A DNA stretch of 64,000 nt, from positions 62,001 through 126,000 of the forward strand of contig NZ_JACEZT010000010.1 of assembly GCF_014042345.1 (NCBI RefSeq). Direction: 5' to 3'. Shown piece by piece: positions 25,236-32,621 of the stretch. Position numbers and translations under genes: made by a program. This DNA is from Rugamonas brunnea. Its GTDB lineage: Bacteria > Pseudomonadota > Gammaproteobacteria > Burkholderiales > Burkholderiaceae_D. Each line of letters begins with the position of its first letter. Positions within the stretch are counted from its first letter, which is position 1. The notes beneath the pieces are model-generated. The model did no database searches. It was not told the origin of the DNA and saw nothing but the letters and a program-made list of their open reading frames with translations.

Positions 25236-26414
25236 ATGAGCAAAGCCGCATTTCACTGGGATGACCCGTTCCTGCTGGACGAACAGCTGACGGCCGACGA
25301 ACGCGCCGTGCGCGACGCCGCCCGCGACTACAGCCAGGGCAAACTGGCGCCGCGCGTGCTGGAAGCGTTCCGCCACGAGAAGACCGATCCCGCCATCTTC
25401 CGCGAGATGGGCGAACTGGGCCTGCTGGGCGTGACCATCCCGGAACAGTACGGCGGCGCCGGCATGAACTACGTGTGCTACGGCCTGGTCGCGCGCGAAG
25501 TGGAGCGCGTTGACTCCGGCTACCGTTCGATGATGAGCGTGCAGTCGTCGCTGGTGATGGTGCCCATCTACGAATTCGGCTCGGAAGCGACCAAACAAAA
25601 GTACCTGCCCAAGCTGGCCACCGGCGAATGGATAGGCTGCTTCGGCCTGACGGAACCAAACCACGGCTCCGACCCCGGCAGCATGATCACCCGCGCCCGC
25701 AAGGTGGCCGGCGGCTACGAGCTGACCGGCTCCAAGATGTGGATCACCAACAGCCCGATCGCCGACGTGTTCGTCGTATGGGCCAAGGACGATGAAGGCG
25801 CGATCCGCGGCTTCGTGCTGGAGAAAGGCTGGAAGGGCCTGAGCGCCCCGGCCATCCACGGCAAGATGGGCCTGCGCGCCAGCATCACGGGCGAGATCGT
25901 GATGGACGGCGTGTTCTGCCCCGAGGAGAACGCCTTCCCCGACGTGCGCGGTCTGAAAGGCCCGTTCACCTGCCTGAATAGCGCCCGCTACGGCATCGCC
26001 TGGGGCGCACTGGGCGCCGCCGAGGACTGCTACACGCGCGCCCGCCAGTACACGCTGGACCGCAAGCAGTTCGGCCGTCCGCTGGCCGCCAACCAGCTGG
26101 TGCAGAAGAAGCTGGCCGACATGCTGACCGAGATCACGCTGGGCCTGCAATCGTGCCTGCGCCTGGGCCGCATGAAGGATGAAGGCACGGCCGCCGTGGA
26201 ACTGACCTCCATCATGAAGCGCAACAGCTGCGGCAAATCGCTCGACATCGCCCGCATGGCGCGTGACATGATGGGCGGGAACGGCATCAGCGACGAATTC
26301 GGCGTGGTGCGCCACCTGGTCAACCTGGAGGTGGTCAACACCTACGAGGGCACCCACGACGTGCACGCGCTGATCCTCGGCCGCGCCATCACCGGTCTGG
26401 CCGCCTTCTCCTAA
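25236..26414 (+). CDS. gcdH: Glutaryl-CoA dehydrogenase
   Basis: A 392-residue acyl-CoA dehydrogenase that oxidatively decarboxylates glutaryl-CoA to crotonyl-CoA in lysine and glutarate catabolism. GcdH hallmarks seen: [16 protein letters not shown] at the N-terminus, the block [31 protein letters not shown], and [20 protein letters not shown] holding the catalytic Glu. The ATG at 25236 follows AGGAGA. The next gene, a CoA-transferase, begins four bases after the stop, and the divergent LysR gene is the probable regulator. Fit with the family is close over the full length. Confidence 0.95.
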   Translation: MSKAAFHWDDPFLLDEQLTADERAVRDAARDYSQGKLAPRVLEAFRHEKTDPAIFREMGELGLLGVTIPEQYGGAGMNYVCYGLVAREVERVDSGYRSMMSVQSSLVMVPIYEFGSEATKQKYLPKLATGEWIGCFGLTEPNHGSDPGSMITRARKVAGGYELTGSKMWITNSPIADVFVVWAKDDEGAIRGFVLEKGWKGLSAPAIHGKMGLRASITGEIVMDGVFCPEENAFPDVRGLKGPFTCLNSARYGIAWGALGAAEDCYTRARQYTLDRKQFGRPLAANQLVQKKLADMLTEITLGLQSCLRLGRMKDEGTAAVELTSIMKRNSCGKSLDIARMARDMMGGNGISDEFGVVRHLVNLEVVNTYEGTHDVHALILGRAITGLAAFS

Positions 26415-26418
26415 GCCC

Positions 26419-27660
26419 ATGGAGGCGACCGCACAACGGGCCGCGCCGCTGCGCGGCATCAAGGTACTGGACCTGTCGCGGGTGCTGGCCGGCCCGCTGG
26501 CCGGGCAGGTGCTGGGCGACCTGGGCGCCGACGTGGTCAAGGTCGAGCGCCCCGGCCAGGGTGACGACACGCGTTCGTGGGGTCCGCCCTACCTGAACAA
26601 CGCCAGCGGCGAGCACCGCGACGCGGCCGCCTACTTCCTGTGCGCCAACCGCAACAAGCGCTCCGTCACCATCGACATGGCGCAGCCGGAAGGCCAGGCG
26701 CTGATCCGCCAGCTTGCGCTGGAAGCGGACGTAGTGCTGGAGAACTTCAAGCTCGGCGGCCTGGCCCGCTACGGGCTGGATGCCCCCAGCCTGCTGGCGC
26801 TCAATCCGCGCCTCGTGTACTGCTCGATCACCGGTTTCGGGCAGGACGGCCCGTACGCGGCGCGCGCCGGCTATGACTTCCTGATCCAGGGCATGGGCGG
26901 TTTGATGAGCGTGACGGGTGCCGCCGAGGGCGAGCCGGGCGCCGGTCCGCAGAAAGTGGGCGTGGCGCTGACGGACGTGATGACGGGGCTGTACGCAACC
27001 ATCGCCATCCAGGCCGCGCTGGCCGAGCGCGCCCGTTCCGGTTTGGGCCAGCATGTGGATCTGGCGCTGCTGGACGTGCAGATCGCCGGGCTGGCCAACC
27101 AGGCGTCGAACTACCTGGCCGGCGGCGTGCTGCCGGGGCGCATGGGCAACAGCCATCCCAACATCGTGCCCTACCAGGACTTCCCCACGGCTGACGGCGA
27201 CATGATCCTCGCCATCGGCAACGACGGCCAGTTCGCCAAGTTCTGCGCCGTGGCCGGCCATCCGGAATGGTCTGCCGACGAACGTTTCGCCACCAATCCG
27301 CAGCGCGTGGCCAACCGCGTGGTGCTGATACGGCAGCTGCGGCAGGTGACCATCACGCGCGATACGGCCGACTGGATCGCGGCGCTGGAAGCGGCCGGCG
27401 TGCCGTGCGGCCCAATCAACCGCATCGACCAGGTGTTCGCCGACCCGCACGTGCGCGCGCGCGGCCTGCGCATCGAAGTCGAGCATCCAACGCTGGGCGC
27501 CGTGCCGCTGGTGGCCAACCCGATGCGGCTGGCCGCGTCGCCCGTCGACTACCGGCTGGCGCCGCCCACGCTGGGCCAGCACACGGATGAAGTGCTGCGC
27601 GAATGGCTACGGCTGGACGAGGCCCAACTGGCCGGCCTGCGCCAGCGCGCGATTCTGTAA
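26419..27660 (+). CDS. gcdG: CaiB/BaiF family CoA-transferase, probable glutarate CoA-transferase
   Basis: A 413-residue class III CoA-transferase. The N-terminal LRGIKVLDLSRVLAGPLAGQ and DLGADVVKVERPG patterns are diagnostic, with the catalytic Asp expected in the GYDFLIQGMGGLMSVTG region. It is four bases after gcdH, so the two are one operon. In the pseudomonad Gcd module the equivalent protein moves CoA to glutarate, supplying glutaryl-CoA to GcdH; I infer the same here. Substrate cannot be proven from sequence. It is the last normal-GC gene before the accessory island. Confidence 0.88.
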   Translation: MEATAQRAAPLRGIKVLDLSRVLAGPLAGQVLGDLGADVVKVERPGQGDDTRSWGPPYLNNASGEHRDAAAYFLCANRNKRSVTIDMAQPEGQALIRQLALEADVVLENFKLGGLARYGLDAPSLLALNPRLVYCSITGFGQDGPYAARAGYDFLIQGMGGLMSVTGAAEGEPGAGPQKVGVALTDVMTGLYATIAIQAALAERARSGLGQHVDLALLDVQIAGLANQASNYLAGGVLPGRMGNSHPNIVPYQDFPTADGDMILAIGNDGQFAKFCAVAGHPEWSADERFATNPQRVANRVVLIRQLRQVTITRDTADWIAALEAAGVPCGPINRIDQVFADPHVRARGLRIEVEHPTLGAVPLVANPMRLAASPVDYRLAPPTLGQHTDEVLREWLRLDEAQLAGLRQRAIL

Positions 27661-27682
27661 CTGCGTCGTTTTCCCTCAACAC

Positions 27683-27706
27683 GCCGCCGGCCACCATGTC
27701 GGCGGC
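27683..27706 (+). terminator. Weak stem-loop after the gcd operon
   Basis: GCCGCCG (27683-27689) pairs with CGGCGGC (27700-27706) around ten bases, 23 bases after the stop of the CoA-transferase gene. There is no clear T-run, so termination efficiency is uncertain. The rest of the 27661-27862 gap shows no gene. Confidence 0.35.
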
Positions 27707-27862
27707 CCCTCGCCCTACCCGGTCTTTTCCGCCGACAACAAGCCGCATAGCCAAACAGCGCGAACATTGCCGTCGCGCCGCCACTCGTTCGCCAAGTCGC
27801 AACCATCATTCCAGCAGGAAACCGCCTCTATGGAGAGATGGGTGTGAGCTTCCGGGGCATTC

Positions 27863-27998
27863 TAACTACGCTATTCATTTGCCTATCTCGTTTTATCTCT
27901 TTTTGTCTCGTTTGAACTCGCCACAAGTTTCCTTGTCCAAAGAGAGGAAACGAGACAAAACGAAAGAGAACGAGAGGGGTAAATGAATAGCGAAGTTA
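27863..27998. repeat. Long imperfect inverted repeat at the left side of the island
   Basis: The arms 27863-27913 and 27948-27998 are each 51 bases and match as reverse complements at 42 positions; the inner 13 bases (TTTTGTCTCGTTT against AAACGAGACAAAA) and most of the outer 20 are exact. A 34-base centre separates them. The right arm holds the leader, ribosome-binding purines and start codon of the ORF at 27983; the left arm mirrors these and starts a 16-codon ORF on the minus strand. Confidence 0.85.
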
Positions 27999-28351
27999 AA
28001 CCGGGCCAAACGGCCGTACCATCGGCCGCCTACGCGGAGCTTTGCGACTATTTGCGCAGCTCTGGCAGCACCACCACGGAAGCAATTGTCCGCGCGCTAG
28101 AGCATTGCATGGACGCCTATTCGGGCGGCGGCTTCCGCCCCAAAGCGGACAATGGAATTGCAGTCAGGGAATTCAATATTTCGGCTCAGCCGCCGCGTCA
28201 GTTAGAGTCCCTTGTTGAGCTGTTGCCGCGACCATCGCATGGTCAAGTGCCTCTAATTCGGCATATTTTTCTCGAAGAAGTTGCTCGATTAGCGCCGATA
28301 CTTCTTCTGGTAGCGGCAACTGCTCAGGCATGTTTGAAACAACCGTCATGA
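27983..28351 (+). pseudogene. Truncated ORF of unknown function running into the island
   Basis: The start ATG at 27983 has GAGAGGGG upstream. The first 49 codons read like real protein (PSAAYAELCDYLRSSGSTTT then EAIVRALEHCMDAYSGG), probably a small helical domain. From 28130 the frame runs through an island repeat copy (GGFRPKAD) and then antisense through the gene at 28173-28685, so the C-terminal 73 residues are not expected to be native. I do not recognise the family. The simplest reading is a resident gene cut by arrival of the island. Confidence 0.5.
28130..28150 (-). repeat. Island boundary repeat, left end (inverted copy)
   Basis: GGCTTCCGCCCCAAAGCGGA plus C on the plus strand; it is the reverse orientation of the other island copies and matches the right-end copy read on the minus strand (22 of 30 bases including flanks). 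Confidence 0.65.
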
Positions 28352-28685
28352 TCGGACTCCCTCCAGATTCCGAGACATAGAGTTGTGCCTCCTTGACACT
28401 GATGTCCGAGTGCGCAAGCACTTTGTCTCTTAACTTGATGATTTTGCGATGCAGTTCCAACTGTTCCTTCGAAAGGGATGGTTCTTGCCAAATGTATTTT
28501 CTGGAATGGATGCCTTCTGATGGCTTGAACGACTTTGCATATTCAATCAGCGCAAGCTCATATGCGGCGGTGATCAGGGGCTCTGCAGCGGCGTTCTTCC
28601 GAATAAGTTGCGTGAGCATCCATGCCCGATTCAGGTTCTCCATGCACCCGACGAAGTGCACATAGGCTTCCTCTTGTTTGGTCAT
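28173..28685 (-). CDS. Hypothetical helical protein with HEPN-like R-x5-H motif
   Basis: A 170-residue, mostly helical soluble protein (MTKQEEAYVHFVGCMENLNR start). It contains LRDKVLAHSDISV, where Arg and His are six apart, reminiscent of the R-x4-6-H motif of HEPN ribonucleases and related AbiV-like or DUF families. The C-terminal part is acidic and helical. Family not recognised with certainty. It is the last gene of the island in transcription order. If the HEPN reading is right, it could be an RNase or a defence-related protein; this is only a hint from one motif. Confidence 0.6.
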   Translation of the reverse strand: MTKQEEAYVHFVGCMENLNRAWMLTQLIRKNAAAEPLITAAYELALIEYAKSFKPSEGIHSRKYIWQEPSLSKEQLELHRKIIKLRDKVLAHSDISVKEAQLYVSESGGSPIMTVVSNMPEQLPLPEEVSALIEQLLREKYAELEALDHAMVAATAQQGTLTDAAAEPKY

Positions 28686-28744
28686 AGTCTGGCGCCTCGT
28701 TGATCGGCTAATGGGTCAATGTAATCTACACAAATCTTTTCTTT

Positions 28745-29287
28745 TTAGTGTCCACGTACTCTTTTTGTCGCGCACCTTGCCCATCTTGGAGTTTTTGATT
28801 GAAGGACTGCGTCCTCATTCTCTTCAGGAGCGATCGGATCGAGTTCAAACCGGCGCAGAAGCTTTTCATCTTCTATGCGGCGCATGTCAAAGGCGATCGG
28901 GGTCGTGCCATGTGGGAAACTATACTTGTACACGACAGAACTCCCGTCTTCTGTAAAGCACCATCCAAAAACCATGCCGAACTTACCTTCAAAGCGATGG
29001 ACATGATTAAAACGATCCAAAATTACAAGATACAATGGCTGGGGATACGAAGCCCCGCGATCTGGAAACAGAGCGAGCCAGCCGACATAAGAGGAATCGC
29101 TTGCGATGGCCGGATTGTCGAAGAACTCCTGATCATCAAACTTTGGCGCAATAAGCTGGCTGCCGTCATGACGTTGCAAACTTAACGTAGCTCCGTTACT
29201 GAGCAGTTCCGCCTTCACAAATGGAGACGAACTGGCAAACGCTTGGTGTGAGAGCGCGAGGGCGACAGCCAGTGCAAGGTGTTTCAT
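28745..29287 (-). CDS. Exported protein of unknown function
   Basis: A 180-residue protein with signal peptide MKHLALAVALALSHQAFA, then a beta-rich domain (SYVGWLALFPDRG, YLVILDRFNHVHRFEG, GMVFGWCFTEDGSSVVYKYS). The repeated beta strands ending in turns suggest a beta-sheet fold such as a small propeller fragment, but no family is recognised. The gap to the next gene (28686-28744) has no clear copy of the boundary repeat, the one exception in the array. Confidence 0.7.
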   Translation of the reverse strand: MKHLALAVALALSHQAFASSSPFVKAELLSNGATLSLQRHDGSQLIAPKFDDQEFFDNPAIASDSSYVGWLALFPDRGASYPQPLYLVILDRFNHVHRFEGKFGMVFGWCFTEDGSSVVYKYSFPHGTTPIAFDMRRIEDEKLLRRFELDPIAPEENEDAVLQSKTPRWARCATKRVRGH

Positions 29288-29433
29288 GACGCCTCATTTC
29301 CTATAAGTGGCAAAACACTCGACAGGTTTAACAAAACGAACAAACCATGCAATATCTCAAGCGGCCAATATAAGCTGAATCTATAGCACAGCTGCCTTAC
29401 GGGCATGGCGCGCTTTGGAAGGCCTGCATGACC

Positions 29434-29461
29434 GACAGCTTTTGGCCGGTTTCGGCTGTTC
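29434..29461 (+). repeat. Island boundary repeat
   Basis: GACAGCTTTTGGCCGGTTTC continued by GGCTGTTC. ACAGC and GCTGT can pair around the GGCC core. It overlaps the stop codon of the gene at 29460-29822. Confidence 0.65.
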
Positions 29462-29822
29462 AAGCTCTTGCCCCGGTTTCATAAAAATGATCGACACAAT
29501 ATGCTCTGCCTTTAAGTGCAAAGTGCTTACAGCCCTTCGCCAGGCAAGGTGACGTATCGGCCCCTCCATGATTTTCAACCATGCGCTTCTTTATCAAGGA
29601 CACCATATCAGTTAATTTCCAGCCCTCGGGTGTGCTCAATTTTGAAGCATAAAGTGTTTGATATTTGTCCCATGCATCGACGCGCCAAAGCTGACCACAT
29701 TCGGGGCATTGCAAAAGTTTGATCCAGTCGCCAGTATCCACGCAGCGCATTCCCGCAACAAACTCCGTGTAGTTCTGTCCAATCTCCACAAAGGCGGCTT
29801 TCCGGTCACAACTACATTGCAT
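29460..29822 (-). CDS. Cys-rich hypothetical protein, zinc-ribbon-like
   Basis: A 120-residue protein with MQCSCDRK at the start, QCPECGQLWRVDAWDKYQ in the middle and CLAKGCKHFALKGRAYCVDH at the end. The paired cysteines (CxC, CPEC, C-x4-C and C-x-x-H) suggest two zinc-binding knuckles. Family not recognised. No signal peptide. It is a typical single-gene unit of the island, with the boundary repeat overlapping its stop codon. Confidence 0.65.
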   Translation of the reverse strand: MQCSCDRKAAFVEIGQNYTEFVAGMRCVDTGDWIKLLQCPECGQLWRVDAWDKYQTLYASKLSTPEGWKLTDMVSLIKKRMVENHGGADTSPCLAKGCKHFALKGRAYCVDHFYETGARA

Positions 29823-29863
29823 CGCTTCACTCCGAAACTTGAATTGACTGTCTAAATTTGACC

Positions 29864-29883
29864 GGCTGCTGATGGCCGACAGG
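29864..29883 (+). repeat. Island boundary repeat (inner of two)
   Basis: GGCTGCTGATGGCCGACAGG, a variant of the TGCT-NN-TGGCCG pattern. Its right half forms the left arm of the 15-base inverted repeat that closes at 30018. Confidence 0.6.
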
Positions 29884-30018
29884 AGAAGCTAATCTTTTCT
29901 TCGAACCTGCGTCGAAATCGCCACATTGTATTTTCCTGGCAAACTATAAGAGCTAAAAACCCAATCCGCAAATGGTCCTGTCGGCAATATCAGGTGGCAA
30001 ACCCTTCTCCTGTCGGCC
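29874..30018. repeat. 145-base ORF-less element bounded by perfect 15-base inverted repeats
   Basis: GGCCGACAGGAGAAG (29874-29888) and CTTCTCCTGTCGGCC (30004-30018) are exact reverse complements. Both arms overlap copies of the boundary repeat. The interior is AT-rich and has no ORF of note, so it could be an empty cassette, a MITE-like element, or a structured RNA. Confidence 0.75.
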
Positions 30019-30027
30019 GAAATAGAC
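30004..30027 (+). repeat. Island boundary repeat
   Basis: CTTCTCCTGTCGGCCGAAAT then AGAC. It follows the stop codon of the gene at 30042-30620 by about 15 bases in the direction of transcription. Confidence 0.55.
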
Positions 30028-30041
30028 ACGCGCTGAAGCAC

Positions 30042-30620
30042 TCAGTTCAAAAAGCCAACCCACTCTGCCTCCTTCGAGAAAAGGCAAAACCCCTTCGCTG
30101 TGTTGCTAACCAAATACCCGACCCACTCGCCATCGGTCGTAAATAAGTTGTACCCTGTCCCACCGTCTGAAGTGAGATAACCCTTCCACTCGCCGCCGCT
30201 GCCAAAGATCACAAAAAAACCCTGCTCTGCTCGGACGGCTATACCGGTGAGGTTGCCTTCAATGTCGAACATATAAAGCCCCGACCAGCGCGACTTGGTA
30301 GGATCAAGAGAAGTGTTGTAGTTCGGATTCAACGACGAGTTATAGCTAGGATTGATCGCGGAGTTGTACTTTGGGTTGATCGATGAGTTGTAGCTTGGGT
30401 TTATGGACGAGTTATAACTTGGATTGATAGAGGAGTTGTATTTTGGATTGATCGAAGAGTTGTATTTCGGATTGATCGAAGAGTTGTACTTTGGGTTGAT
30501 TGACGAATTATATGCAGGGTTTCGGTCGTTCGGGATCGTAAGGGCAAAACATGTCGTGACCCAGCATGAAAGCGCGTACAGGCCTACGCACTTTAAGATT
30601 CGAGCAAAACTTTTCGTCAT
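30042..30620 (-). CDS. Exported repeat protein with NPxYNSSI octapeptides and a 4-fold beta-flower-like domain
   Basis: A 192-residue protein. A signal peptide (about residues 1-26) is followed by nine contiguous octapeptides of the form YNSSINPK at residues 36-107. The C-terminal 80 residues have four related strands-plus-turn units, each ending in a W-x-G or similar (SRWSGLYMFDIEGNLTGIAV, GGEWKGYLTS, DGEWVGYLVS, EAEWVGFLN), which I recall as the 4-fold beta flower fold. The repeat arm may work as a stalk or binding fibre. Function unknown; the two-part layout itself is well supported by sequence. Confidence 0.75.
   Translation of the reverse strand: MTKSFARILKCVGLYALSCWVTTCFALTIPNDRNPAYNSSINPKYNSSINPKYNSSINPKYNSSINPSYNSSINPSYNSSINPKYNSAINPSYNSSLNPNYNTSLDPTKSRWSGLYMFDIEGNLTGIAVRAEQGFFVIFGSGGEWKGYLTSDGGTGYNLFTTDGEWVGYLVSNTAKGFCLFSKEAEWVGFLN
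30300..30515 (-). repeat. Nine 24-base tandem repeats encoding YNSSINPx
   Basis: Nine in-frame units code for residues 36-107 of the exported repeat protein. Units near the N-terminal end are almost identical at DNA level (GAAGAGTTGTATTTYGGATT on the plus strand), while the C-terminal ones have drifted, indicating recent expansion from one end. Confidence 0.9.
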
Positions 30621-30684
30621 TAGATGCTCCTAACTCAAATTTATCTTTGAAATATATTTCCATAACGTCATGTGATACGGCAGC

Positions 30685-30706
30685 GTCTGTTGTTGGCCGT
30701 CAACGC
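30685..30706 (+). repeat. Island boundary repeat
   Basis: GTCTGTTGTTGGCCGTCAAC then GC. It overlaps the TGA stop codon of the SUKH-like gene at 30700-31017. Confidence 0.65.
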
Positions 30707-31017
30707 ACGAATCGTTCTGCCAATGATTGAAAATTTTCGGCCACTAAAATTGCGCAGTCGGAGGCCATGCCAATCATCGGCAGCATATACACTGCGCCAG
30801 AAGCATCAAATGCCAACACTTCCCCACCACCATTGCCCGCAAATACAATAAAACCCGGCGCGTGCGTCTCCACATCGATGTCTCGATTATGCCTAGGAAT
30901 TTCTTCTAACGTCCAAAGCGCAATATAGCCTGGCACGTCTTCGTCAGTGGTATATCCCTCAAAAGCACCGTTGGTGTTGAGATATTCGACATACTGGCTA
31001 GGTATCTCTGGAAGCAA
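30700..31017 (-). CDS. SMI1/KNR4 (SUKH) family protein
   Basis: A 105-residue protein with features of the SUKH superfamily: VEYLNTNGAFEGYT near the start, PGYIALWTLEEIPRHNRDID, THAPGFIVFAGNGGGEVLAF and AVYMLPMIGM. The pattern of an FAGNGGGEVLAF strand after a calibrating Pro/Gly turn is typical. SUKH proteins often serve as immunity proteins against polymorphic toxins, but many have other roles. No toxin gene is adjacent, so a stand-alone immunity-like cassette is a possibility rather than a conclusion. Confidence 0.8.
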   Translation of the reverse strand: MLPEIPSQYVEYLNTNGAFEGYTTDEDVPGYIALWTLEEIPRHNRDIDVETHAPGFIVFAGNGGGEVLAFDASGAVYMLPMIGMASDCAILVAENFQSLAERFVR

Positions 31018-31042
31018 GAAATTCTCCTATGAATTTTTGGCC

Positions 31043-31065
31043 GTCTGCTCCTGGCCGATTCCAGC
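31043..31065 (+). repeat. Island boundary repeat
   Basis: GTCTGCTCCTGGCCGATTCC then AGC, four bases beyond the stop codon of the lipoprotein gene at 31069-31818. A further TTTTTGGCCG lies just upstream. Confidence 0.7.
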
Positions 31066-31068
31066 AAA

Positions 31069-31818
31069 TCAGTGAGCTGGCTCTGTAAGCGATAGCCCAG
31101 CAAGATACCTGTCCATCTCCCTCCGAACAAAGTCCTGTTGGTCTGCGGCAGGTATCGACTCAGGAATATTCACAATATATGAAACCTCCACAAGTTCATT
31201 ACCCCGCACAAAAAATCGGCTAATACCGGTAGTTTTTATACCCATTTCGGGCGTGACGAATTGGTATTTCGATGTCGGAAAGCAAAGGGTGCCGACTCTG
31301 TTTGGTGTGATATATTCAACGCCACGCCCCAGCCGGCTATCATCAAATTCACGTCGGTGGATAAGTTGATATGAAGATTGTGCAAGACCCCGCTGGAGTG
31401 TATCAACGGCAGCGAATGCTCCATCGACGTTCGTGATAGCGGGTGGCAATACGGTCACGACCACTGCACCGAATGGTGCCTTAAGGTCCTGATCTGAAAT
31501 CAGGATATAGTTGTCGATGACCCTGCGTGAAGTGTCGCCAAGAACGACTTTCAGCACAAACTTGTCGACCTTTGGCACGTATGGAATTTTGTACCGGATG
31601 CCGAACTGCTTGAACTCGATCGCGCCTTCGTTTTTAATCTTGCCTGCGTCAGAAGATGGCTGCAGAGATTCGGCAGTAAGTCCCATACAGACCTGCGTTG
31701 CCGTCCAGACCGCACTTATCGGTTGTGGTATCGGCAAATTGTCTTGTTCACCCGCGTTGGCGTTCAGAACGCGGCAGGCTGCAAGCAATATCAACGAGGA
31801 AAATGCAAAGCGATTCAA
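31069..31818 (-). CDS. Putative lipoprotein of unknown function
   Basis: A 249-residue protein. The chosen start is a TTG at 31818, preceded by AAAGG at good spacing, giving MNRFAFSSLILLAAC with a lipobox LAAC. The longer ATG frame to 31869 begins inside the boundary repeat and would spoil this signal. The mature part has beta-rich segments (FGIRYKIPYVPKVDKFVLKV) and ends PADQQDFVRREMDRYLAGLS. No family recognised. Not related in obvious sequence to its neighbours. Confidence 0.7.
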   Translation of the reverse strand: MNRFAFSSLILLAACRVLNANAGEQDNLPIPQPISAVWTATQVCMGLTAESLQPSSDAGKIKNEGAIEFKQFGIRYKIPYVPKVDKFVLKVVLGDTSRRVIDNYILISDQDLKAPFGAVVVTVLPPAITNVDGAFAAVDTLQRGLAQSSYQLIHRREFDDSRLGRGVEYITPNRVGTLCFPTSKYQFVTPEMGIKTTGISRFFVRGNELVEVSYIVNIPESIPAADQQDFVRREMDRYLAGLSLTEPAH

Positions 31819-31842
31819 TCTATATCCTTTAATAAGTCGGCC

Positions 31843-31867
31843 GTCCGGTTTTGGCCGTTTTTGGTCC
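31843..31867 (+). repeat. Island boundary repeat
   Basis: GTCCGGTTTTGGCCGTTTTT then GGTCC, 16 bases beyond the stop codon of the TonB-domain gene at 31883-32554. Confidence 0.65.
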
Positions 31868-31882
31868 AAACAAAAACTAACA

Positions 31883-32554
31883 TTATTGAAGGGTCCAAGC
31901 GTACTTCACTTGCATCCACGTCTGCTCGGGCTTGCCGTCGACCATTGCCGCTTCAAATGGACATTTCGCGACGCCGGCGAGCGCAGCTTCGTCGAGAAGA
32001 GGAAACCCACTAGACTGGGCAATTTTCGCATCTAGCACGCTTCCGTCAACACCAATCAAAAACTTCATTGTTACCGTCCCTTGTTGTTCCCGGCGGCGAG
32101 CCGCCTCAGGGTATTTCGGTTTTTCGCACGTCGCCCTCGCTCGAAGTGGCGCGGGTGTCTGTCCCGGCATCCATGAATAGCGGATAATGAATGAATGCTT
32201 TACCGGAATTCCGTCCTGCAATAGAGGTGTGAACTTGCATTTTTCGGCTGCGGTCCGTACAGCTTCATCGAGCGTGTTTTGTCCGCTTGATGCGTCAAGT
32301 TTTGATTGACTAACCTCGCCTTTTTCGTCAACCACCACGGTGAGACGCGTTTTGCCGCCCCCTCTTAAATCAGTTTGCATATTAGGCCACTGTGGGGTAC
32401 AGGCGGCATTAAGAGCAACACCTGCCGATGCGATGGCGGCATCGATAGGTTCTGCCGCCGCGTGCGCTGCTGCCATGGCAGTCGAAGAACAAGAAAGAAA
32501 AAAAATTAACCGATAGGTATGCGTCCGAACTATTTTTTTAAACACGTTAGTCAT
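31883..32554 (-). CDS. Exported protein with two TonB C-terminal-like domains
   Basis: A 223-residue protein with a signal peptide ending in the AMAAAHAAAEP region. Two related domains follow: GGGKTRLTVVVDEKGEVSQS ... TLDEAVRTAAEKCKFTPL and QGTVTMKFLIGVDGSVLDAK ... LLDEAALAGVAKCPFEAA. Each has the beta-alpha pattern of the TonB C-terminal (TonB family) fold. It lacks the N-terminal membrane helix and Pro-rich linker of true TonB, so it is not an energy transducer. Its role is unknown. Both domains hold a paired Cys near CKF or CPF. Confidence 0.8.
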   Translation of the reverse strand: MTNVFKKIVRTHTYRLIFFLSCSSTAMAAAHAAAEPIDAAIASAGVALNAACTPQWPNMQTDLRGGGKTRLTVVVDEKGEVSQSKLDASSGQNTLDEAVRTAAEKCKFTPLLQDGIPVKHSFIIRYSWMPGQTPAPLRARATCEKPKYPEAARRREQQGTVTMKFLIGVDGSVLDAKIAQSSGFPLLDEAALAGVAKCPFEAAMVDGKPEQTWMQVKYAWTLQ

Positions 32555-32599
32555 TAAAAATCCTGTTTCATAAAACTGTTCCCGCGCATTATCGCTTCA

Positions 32600-32621
32600 G
32601 TCCGCTTTTGGCCGTTCTCAG
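32600..32621 (+). repeat. Island boundary repeat
   Basis: GTCCGCTTTTGGCCGTTCTC then AG, overlapping the TGA of the membrane protein gene at 32618-32947. This is the cleanest copy of the motif. Confidence 0.7.

Noticed and set aside
30300-30515. CRISPR-like regular repeats
   Set aside because: The 24-base units are contiguous, in frame and code for octapeptides; there are no spacers and no cas genes.
31819-31869. ATG start at 31869 for the lipoprotein gene
   Set aside because: It begins in the boundary repeat and hides a lipobox signal peptide that appears when the TTG at 31818, with AAAGG upstream, is used.
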